Origin: Amyelois transitella
Lineage: Eukaryota > Arthropoda > Insecta > Lepidoptera > Pyralidae
Direction: 5' to 3'
Assembly: GCF_032362555.1 (NCBI RefSeq)
Contig: NC_083509.1
Span: forward strand, 4,487,001 to 4,551,000
Length of the DNA stretch: 64,000 bases
A program made the position numbers and the translations under genes. Position 1 is the stretch's first letter. Each line of letters starts with the position of its first letter. Below the pieces are notes generated by a model. The model did not search any database, had not been told where the DNA came from, and worked only from the letters and a program-made list of their open reading frames with translations. Shown in pieces: positions 55,301 through 64,000 of this stretch.

Positions 55301-58300
55301 AAAATGATACTGTGGATTTTGGTACTATAACTGAAAACATTGAAAAATTGGAATCAAAGTTTGTTCAAGGGGAATCAGAACTTGATGTAACTAAAGCTAG
55401 TCAGTCACAGGATGTCACTGATCTTGAAGACAAACTGAGATGCGCTCAGCAACAAATTGATACGCTTAATGCAGACATTGACACTGCAAACAAAAATATG
55501 ATAAAAGTTAAATCCAATAATAAGTTGAAAATTAAACAAATGCAAAAGACAATTGATAATTTCAGTAAGGTATCAGATGCTAATGCTGAGATTGTGAGAC
55601 TTAGTGAAGAATTACATCAATTGTCTCAAAAAATTGCTGAATTGGAAGAGGAAAAGGGTAATTTACAACTACATCTTGTAGATTATGATAGTGGCAGATG
55701 TGAGTATAAAATAAATTATCGTCAAATGAGTGTAAATTTAGTTAATTTACACATAATTTCACATAATCTTTTTTACAGTGACTGACAGTGAGCTTTACAA
55801 AAAAATGGTTGAGATGGAAGGTTTGGCAGAAACAAGACTGAAAGCAATCAGTACGTTAGAAACACAAAAATTTGAACTTGTACAAGGTATGTCTTAACTG
55901 TAATATGTCATAATATCTAATTCTTAATAATCTGGCCAAGTACATGTTCGGACCATGCGCATTTTAGGATTTCGTAGTTGTCCATCACAGTAAAATTGCT
56001 TTATATTTTGAGCCCCAACACACTAGTATTTGTTTTAGATTTTTACCTTTTGAAAAGGTTGCCTATGGAACCCTCACTTGTTTCTAAGACAACCTTCAAG
56101 ATTTCATTCTTCATAAGGATAAAACGAATCATTTGTCAAAGCATCATTGACAAATGTCTGTGAAAAAATCTGTGGCGCAGCGGTAGAACGCTTGTCTGTG
56201 ACAACGGAGGGCCGGGTTCGAATCCCGGCCAGGGCATGATGAGAAAAGAACTTTTTCTGATTGGCCTGGGTCTTGGATGTTTATCTATCTAAGTATTTAT
56301 TATAAAATATCGTTGTATCTCGTAACACAAGTCTCCAACTTACTTCGAGGCTAACTCAATCTGTGTAATTTGTCCCGTAAATATTTATATTTATTTATTT
56401 AAGACTTTAAAAAAGCAAATGTCATTTTGGAGAATAATAGCCATCATCAGCTGCGACGTGGCTTCGGCATATGACATTCCTCTTATAGAAATTGTATTTT
56501 TGGGAAACATCCCCAACCATTTTCTTTGTTTTGTGTCTTTTAACTAAATAGTGAATATTCACTCACTTATCGGTAACTTTTTACTTCAGAGCTCCACATG
56601 CTGCAGCAAAAATATGTTGAAATGGAAGATAAATTAGCAGATATGTCACAATTTCAAAATGAGCAAGTTTGTTCTGAAATGAAGTCTGTACAACTAGAAG
56701 AACAAATTGACCACCTTATGGCATCCAAGAAAGAGTTGGAACTAATTGTAGAACAGCTTAAATTAGACAAAGATCAGTTGAACGAAATGATAAAACATTT
56801 ACAAGAGGAAAAAGAAGAGATTCTTCATAAGTTGGAAAGTTATATTCAAGAAAATATTGACCTTACTGATAAACTTGAGAAATTGAGTGCAGAAAAAGTA
56901 AGTTCAGCAGAATCTATTGAAATCGTTGAATCGTTAACGACTCAGGAAAAACTAGAACTTGAGGAATATAATAAGGGCAAAGTTAACACAACCCTGGATG
57001 ATGAATTTAAGCAACCCGGTGAAGGAAACAATGGTCAAAAAACAATCCAAAGTTTAATAGAGCAAAGTGATGATTTGAACGAGAAAATTGAATTGTTTAC
57101 GCATGAGCGACAAGAAGTAATGGAAAAAATGGCAAGAATCCAGATAGAAAATGAACAGTTGATTGGTAAAATAGAGCAATTAACTAGTCATTGTAATTCG
57201 TTACAAGCAAATATTGAGCTATTAAATAATGAAAAATCTGAACTGCTTACCTTAAACAGTGCTCTTAACCAACAAATTGATGAATTGAAACATGAAAGAA
57301 TTGATATTATAAAAGAAGCCATTGATATTCCTAAACCTAGTATCATGGAAGAATCAATTGATATGAGTACAGAACAACATCAAGATGAAAAATCATCTGG
57401 TGATAAAGGAACCAAAGGTAAATCGGTAAAACAACTAACCAAAGAAATTCTTAAATTAAAGAATACCATAAAGGAAAGAGAAGCTGAAATTGCCGATTGC
57501 CATATGAAAATATTGTCTTTGGAGGAAAATCAAGAAAAACAACATGAACTTATGCAAGAAAAATCATCTATGGAGGTAAAAATTAATGTCTTAATGGAAG
57601 AAAATCAGCAATTAAAAGCAAAATTAAATGCTTCAATTAAGAACCAAGATACTGATAAGAATTTGCATGAAGACCTTCAAATCGAATTGCAAAAAGTTCA
57701 TCACGAATATGCGACTGCACTCAATGTGAGGGATGCAAGAGTGAATGAATTAGAAAATTTGTTAATCGATTATGAGAAACAAGTATTTAACTATAATAAT
57801 ACTCTACAGCAAAAAGACAAGGAAATGACAGAATATATCAATCAAATCACGAAACTTAATGACGTTTCTCAGAAACTGAAGTCTACTATCGAGTTATTAG
57901 AAGAAGAGAAACAAAAAGATCCCAATGCTGAACTTGTAAAATCATTAAATAAACAAATTGGTGCTTACCAAAAAAAATTAGGGGAGTATGAAGAAAACAT
58001 GAGAACTTTAGAAGAAGAAAAACTCCAACTTCTTTCAATGAAAAATGCATTGGAAATCAAGAATGGAAACTTAGACATAGAACTGAAAAAAATACAAGAC
58101 ACTTTACTTGAAAAACAAGGTCAAATTAAAGAATTACACCTTCAACAGAAGAAATATACAGAAGAAGTTTCAAGTGTTATGCTCGAAGCGAAAGAGCGCG
58201 ATGAAGAAATCCATGAAATAAAGTTACAGTTAAGGAAAGAATCAATTGAAAATGAGAAATTGCGTACAAGTTTATCACAGAGAGATAAAGATATAGAAGA

Positions 58301-61300
58301 TTTGATTTTGAAAAATGACGCTGAACTAAAAAGAATAAAAGAGGAACAGCAATTATTTATGTCTGAAAGAGATAAATATAAAGAACAATGTGAAGTTGTT
58401 GACTCTAAAAATAAAGAACTTATGGAAAAGTTGAAGAAATTTGCTCTTACTATAAAAAAAAAATCTACAATGTATACTGAATTAGAAAATCAGTTCAACG
58501 AAACTCAGAGACAATTAGACATGAAAAATGATCAAATAGAGCAGTTTTTAATCCAAGTATCGGCACTGCCATCTTTACAAGAAAAGGTTAAACTGGCCGA
58601 CGAAGAAATAAGTAGACTTCTGGCACAGAAAAAAATACTGGAAAATGAAAAATACCAAGGTGTCATGGAATTAGAAACGGAACTTAGAGTTCTTCAAGAT
58701 AATTTTTCCAAAACAACTGAAGAATTACACTTTACTCAAGAGGAAAATTCTAACCTTAAAACACATGTTAATGCTTTACAAAATAAATTAGTTGAACAGG
58801 AAATTGAGGAAAAGAATAACCTTAATTTATTAACAAAGATTTCATCTCTTGAGTCTGATTTAAATAATAAGCAGCAAGAAATCAATGAGTTATTAAGTAG
58901 AATTGAAATCCAGGATCAACAATTATTTGCTCATACCGCCAAGATTCAGGAACGAGATTTATTTATTGAAACTTTAGAGTCTGAAATAGCAAAACACAAA
59001 AATCGCATTTGTCGTTTAGAGGAAGGTATTTCAGCTATGGAAGACAGACGACACTCTCTTGAACGGAAAGCGGACCAGTTAGGGAGCCAACTACGTGAAA
59101 AGCAGAAAGCTTACAGCGAGTATTCAAACCAGGAAGACCAATTAATTAGCCGTCTTGCCATTCTTATTGATCACGATAGGGTTGTCGAAAAGCAGCTACA
59201 TGAAATTGAAAGTGACAATAAAGAATTGCATCTTAAGATTCAATTTTTAACTGAAGAAAATCAAAGACTTAAAAAAGCACTTTCTGATATACAAGAACAT
59301 TGTAATACAATGGTGGAGAAGGCGAGCAAAACTGACGAGTTCGAAGCGGAAATAATTAAATATCAAACACAAATTCATACCCTCGAATCCAATTTGAAAA
59401 ATCTGACTCATGAACATCAGACATTGTTGGTGCAACGAAAACAGGATATAGACGAATTAGAAACTGAATTTAACATGCAAATAGAAAACGCTTTTAAAGA
59501 GAAGAAGGCGCTTAGTGAAAAATACGAAAAAATTAATGAACATGTCATGGGCCTGGAACATAAACTTCAAGACTATAGAAATAAAATAGAAAACCTCAAC
59601 ATAAATTTGGAAGAATTGACAAAAATAAATCATGACCTTATCGAAAAATCTGGCAATTCAAATGACGTTGTTCCACCAGATTATACAGAGCAGTATATCA
59701 CAGAAATAAACAACTTAAATGGCTTACTTAACAGAAAAGATGACGAAGTATACGAACTCAAGAACAAAATATTAACACTGCAAAGTAGCAATGTATCTAA
59801 CACATGTCTATTGGAGAGTAAGATATCTGATCTTAATAATGAAATAGAAAAAATGCGTTGTGAGCTTAACAACATAAAGCAATATAACGATCAGTTGCAT
59901 AAACAGATGTTGCAGAAGGATGATATCATTAAAGAATTGAAGGACAAGAAAAGTGTGACATTCGAAATGAATATTCCTAAAACAGAAGGTATGGTAATTT
60001 CTTCTACCATTGAAGCTTTGAGTGAGGAAGAACCTAAGGAATGTGACATTTCTTCTCTTGAATCCCAAATAGTCACAGATATAAACCCAGAAAACAAAAG
60101 CAAAAATAGTGCCATGAAAATTTCAGAATATTTCCAATCAGAATCATCATCTCAGCCAGATATTCTCAATGAATTTATAGAACCAATTATTGTGCCAAAA
60201 AAAAGTTATCTTTGCTACAAAGGTGAAGATGAATCTGTTGAGGAACTTGCTGATCCTTTTAACTCAGACGAAGGGTGGGGCCTTGGAGAAAGTGAAAACT
60301 CTGAAGTGGTTATACCAGGGGTGTCACATCTTAAAGATCAAATTCTTCAGTTAAAGAAAGAAAATGAGACTCTCCAAAGTGATCTCGAAGCTAATAATGT
60401 CAAACTTTTAAAGGTATTGAAAAAACTAAAAGAATTAAAAGCTATCAATGACAGGTTGTCTAAAGAATTAAATCTATCCAAGCAAATGTCTCAGTCCTCA
60501 TTCTTGGATTCAGCTATTGAAGATGAGTTACGTCTAAATATTCAAGAATTAGAAAAAAGTATAGATGAGCTTAAGGCAGATCTAGCCAAGGAGAAAAAAG
60601 AAAAAGAATCTTTAAGAAAGCAAAACGAAGTATTTAATAATGCAAATGATAGGTTTTTGGAAATGAAAGAAAAAATGGACAATGAAGTAGAGTTGTGGAA
60701 ATTTAAATTTAAAGAAGTAAATGATAAATTATCTTCCATGCAGTGGGATTCAAAAGGTACCCCAGAACACAAACCATCAACTTTAAGTTCGTATCCAGCC
60801 GAAAGTAGTGAAGTCAAGGAAGAAATTGAAAAACTAGAGAAAGAAAATGATGAATTGCAACAATTGGTTGATCAGTTAATGTCAGAAAACAGAGAACTTC
60901 GAAATAAGCAGGATGAAATAAAAAACGAATTAAATCAATTACATCGAAAATCGGAATGTGAAAATTGCGAAAATTTGAACAGGCTAATAGCGAAGTTGCA
61001 GACTGACAACAGCGAACTATTAAATACTAATGAACTTCTAAAGAAAAACCTCAATGATTTAGATAAACATTGCAAAGAGATCGCATTGAATTATGACAGT
61101 CTTCAATCCAGTAAGAATGAAATGCAGGCTGCCTTTGAAAGTGATTTAACTCAAAATGCTGCTAAGATTTTGCAATTGCAGAAAGATTTGGATTTAGTAA
61201 CTTATTCAGAACACGAGGCAAAAATTAAAGTTACTCAACTATCATCTGATTTAGAGTCCCTTAAAATGCGATTGAATGAAAATCACAATAAAATTGATTT

Positions 61301-63985
61301 ACAGGGCTCTGATTCACTATTGTTGATAGAAAAGTATAATGCAATACAAGAACAGATTATTCAAATTCAAGAAGAAAAACAGCACCTTGAAGTAATAAAT
61401 AAGGAACTTTTGGAAAAATATACTTCTTGCGAAGAGCAGATTAACAATTACAAAGAACTGTGCAAAAACTATGATATTAAGATTACAGAATTAAATACAA
61501 AATTATCTCAAAACGTTGTTCGTCCAGATAATGCTCTGCCAGAGGAAATACTTGAATTAAATAGTAAAATAAAGCAATTGAATACTGAAAATGACGAATT
61601 ACTGTCAACCGTTACGGAATTGCGATCTTCAATTGCTAGTGCAGTCGACCAGCGTGGTTTTGAAATTTCTGAATTATGGAAACAACATTTAGCACAGAGA
61701 GAGGCTGATTTTCAGAAAACTGAACAAGAGCTTCGTGCTGAATTAAATGCTGCTGAAACTAAATATGAACAGTTGCTTGATAGTGTACAGTCGTCAAGTC
61801 AAGAAGAAACAAATAAATTGATTATGGTAGAACAAATCAATGCATTGCAGACAAAATTACAAGATAAAGAAGAACATTTACATAATTTGCAAGACAAATA
61901 TGCTGAAGTTATGAACCAGTTAGATATGCAACGTTCAGAACTGGAAGATGAAAAAATTATGCAAGATAATAAATTGCTTACGCAACAAGATGACTATGAA
62001 AAGCTTGTACAAGATTTAAGGGTCAATCATCAACAGTCTATAAAGGAATATGAAGATAGTTTTGAACTTATACAGGCTGAACTTACTGCAGCCAAAACTC
62101 AAAATGATACATTGAATCAGCAACTAGAAGATAATATCGCAAAATTAATGGAATCTGAAAGGAAAATTACAGAATTGTCAAATGAAATTAAACTAAAAGA
62201 TAGTGAAATATACCAAAAAACTTTAGAGTACACACATAATTTATCCCAAAGAAATGAAGAGTTTGAGAATGTTAGAAAACAACTAATAGAATACGAAAAG
62301 AAAGTTGAAGATATCACATATGAAAAAGAATCGGAATTAGCAATCTTGCGATTGAAGTTACATGAAAATACAAATCACTATGAAAGTAAACAGAAAGAGC
62401 TAGAAGCCGACAAGGAAAGTTTGACAGAAGCCTTAAACGAAAAAATAGTAGAGTGTACTAATTTAAACAAACATATTGTAGAATTGAAGCAATTGTTAGA
62501 AGAACAATCAAGTAGCACTGCAGAAATGCAATTAGCATTAGAAAGCCAGGAAGTAGAGATAGTAACGTTAAATGATGAATTATCTAAATTACAAAATATA
62601 ATAAGATTGTCGGCGGGCAAAATCGAGAAACATGTAACATTTGCATCAGACACGAAACCGGGTACCGATAGCAAAACAGCTGAGGAAGATTTGGATAAAG
62701 AATTACTTGATGCTGTTCCTAGAGCAGAACTGGACCTCGCCTTGTATATGTTGCACCAACGTGATGTGCGCTGTGAGGAACTTACTATGGAACTTACGCA
62801 ATTGCTAGAAGAAAGGGACACTTTACAGTTGCGTTTATCTGATAGCCTTCGTTCAAATGAGGAACTCAAATCCAGGTGCAAAGCAGCAGGTGTAGACGAC
62901 TCTCTGGATTCTAGCCAAGAAACAGTCTCGGAGTTACCCAGCTTCTCATTGGAAAGAGAGCAGCAGTTTGTGGACATACACCGCGGACAGTCCTCGCGCA
63001 GTAGCAGTATAAGTGATGTGGACGGAGACAAACCTAAACTACAAGCAAAGTAAGTTTAAGAATTACTAACAACAATAAAAAAAAGTATAAATTATGGAAT
63101 GAAATTTCCTTTATTGCACATAAGAAAAACATTACTAACAAGTGTATTTAGTTGATTTGCAAAATGCAATTTTTTCCAGGCAAAAATTCTTGAATACCAA
63201 CCCTGCAGGGACCTTTCTCATCATAATAACTATCGCTTTTTATTATGACTTTAAACAGGACAACGATAATTTTATGAATAATGTGTTGCATTAAATGTGT
63301 GGGAAAATTTTTTTTTATAATAAGCTATTATTTATAAAGCCATACAGCTGAACGTGGCCTTTCAGTCTTTTCAAGATATATGGCTCTGCCTACCCCGCAA
63401 GGGATATAGACGTGATAATAGGTATACATGTATGTAAGCTTTTATTTGAATTGGCTAAAATGAGAATAATATGTTTTGACATAGTCGTCTCAAATGGCAT
63501 TAAAATCATGAAACTTATTTACCAGGCTATCAGAATTGCGTAGTGTGAAGCACAGTCGCGACGTGAGACTGCGGCAGGACAGTGAGCAGCGGCAGCTCGG
63601 GCTGAGGCTGATGCAACGAGACGTGGAGCATCTCCCGCCCGAGGCACGGGAACAACTGGCACAGGCGCACCACACACTCTGTAAGGAAAATTGTAACTTA
63701 TATTTTGTATTGGTGAAAATCAGGCTATAAGAATTGCTATTTGTTGTGTATTCTATATGTGGCGTAGGGGCGCTATTGCTGCTATTGGTTTAAATTGTTA
63801 AAAAAATATTTAATTTTGCTTATTTAATACGAGTCTTATGTTCTTTATTATAATTTTTTTTATTTAGTTATTAACTTCAACAATTGATTTCTTTTCTGTT
63901 TTTAGCTCGAGATTCCCAGAGCACTTCCACAGTGCTGCTGAATTGGCTTCGAGGAAAGAGTACACCTAAAGTCGTCCATATGTGA
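52346..63985 (+). CDS. lva: Giant coiled-coil golgin, lava lamp-like
   Basis: Exons: 52346-52468, 52685-52826, 53381-53497, 53854-54014, 54087-54285, 54527-55699, 55779-55886, 56590-63049, 63526-63680 and 63906-63985 (TGA). They sum to 8718 nt and 2905 aa. After a disordered acidic start, a basic helix ('SKRIKEHRKATAELLGRPFG') and a Ser/Thr/acidic region ('SERTGYSVATDTSTTLSVKE'), the segment 'KQKELLMERIKQYKEISKRP' opens almost continuous heptad coiled coil. One break, near 60180-60330, holds 'ADPFNSDEGWGLG'. Near the end lies 'ELDLALYMLHQRDVRCEELT', then an Arg-rich tail ending VVHM. The family tethers Golgi membranes to the cytoskeleton; fly Lava lamp is of similar length. No GRIP domain is seen. 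The lva name rests on remembered similarity and length. The last exon may continue, because its end is also a perfect donor. Confidence 0.75.
53104..53165 (+). repeat. Short fragment of a dispersed lepidopteran repeat
   Basis: 'catcattatcatcctagcct' followed by 'tgttcccagtggcagcctca' resembles the start of a common moth repeat. It lies in the second intron of the golgin gene. The assignment is from memory only. Confidence 0.4.
53716..53797. other. Long near-perfect hairpin in a golgin intron
   Basis: Arms 53716-53740 and 53773-53797 are perfect 25-base inverted complements. The next ten bases inward (53741-53750 and 53763-53772) also pair, with one mismatch, leaving a 12-base AT loop. The hairpin is 56 bases from the exon 4 acceptor at 53854. 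It may be a foldback (MITE-like) insertion or an RNA hairpin. Confidence 0.85.
56168..56401 (+). mobile_element. tRNA-derived SINE in a golgin intron
   Basis: The head has 'tgtggcgcagcggtagaacg' and an intact B box GGTTCGAATCC at 56215-56225. The body matches the copies at 7873 and 22949, with a short deletion at 'aaaatatcgttgtatctcg', and the tail is a (TTTA)n run. It lies in the intron before the giant exon. Confidence 0.85.
63337..63436 (-). repeat. Dispersed repeat family 2, reverse terminal fragment
   Basis: 'agccatacagctgaacgtgg', 'cctttcagtcttttcaagat' and 'ccgcaagggatatagacgtg' form the reverse end of family 2, with a 'tatacatgtatgta' tail. It lies between the last two introns of the golgin gene, 90 bases before exon 9. 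Confidence 0.75.
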
Positions 63986-64000
63986 GTGTAGGAGCTCCGC

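Noticed and set aside
62378-63031. A 217-aa ORF antisense to the giant golgin exon
   Set aside because: It is a Ser-rich mirror of heptad-repeat coding sequence; long antisense frames are expected there.

Overview
This window looks like nuclear DNA of a lepidopteran insect (moth or butterfly). It is AT-rich, and its genes have many short exons with GT...AG introns. Five proteins read as insect orthologues, and the introns are littered with the small dispersed repeats common in Lepidoptera, including four copies of a tRNA-headed SINE. Exon borders were joined by hand from splice consensus and checked only by reading-frame arithmetic; there is no transcript support.

Layout, left to right. (1) 1.8-2.5 kb: two adjacent small membrane-protein ORFs on the + strand that resemble each other. 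(2) 9.3-17.0 kb, +: a Cys-loop ligand-gated channel subunit of the GRD type (10 exons seen, signal-peptide exon not found). (3) 28.0-20.5 kb, -: a complete 7-exon membrane adenylate cyclase of the AC9/Ac13E type (1438 aa), convergent with the channel gene. (4) 32.1-31.3 kb, -: a type I single-pass membrane protein that I do not recognise. (5) 33.8-48.8 kb, +: the phosphorylase kinase alpha regulatory subunit (about 1229 aa), with a pair of mutually exclusive exons, two candidate in-frame microexons, a tandem NAGNAG acceptor and two decayed exon duplicates. (6) 51.75-49.67 kb, -: mitochondrial ribosomal protein L28 (5 exons, 282 aa). (7) 52.3-64.0 kb, +: a 2905-aa coiled-coil golgin that looks like lava lamp, read to a stop at 63985 at the window edge.

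The genes do not form one pathway, although two bear on cAMP/Ca signalling: adenylate cyclase makes cAMP, and phosphorylase kinase is a classic PKA and calcium target controlling glycogen breakdown. mRpL28 and the golgin gene are head-to-head (595 bp apart). The type I membrane protein and the phosphorylase kinase gene are also divergent, around a dense TGACA-repeat cluster.

No CRISPR array, operon, virus or toxin gene was seen. The least explained items are the tandem small membrane ORFs, several near-perfect hairpins in non-coding DNA, and the alternative and decayed exons of the phosphorylase kinase gene.
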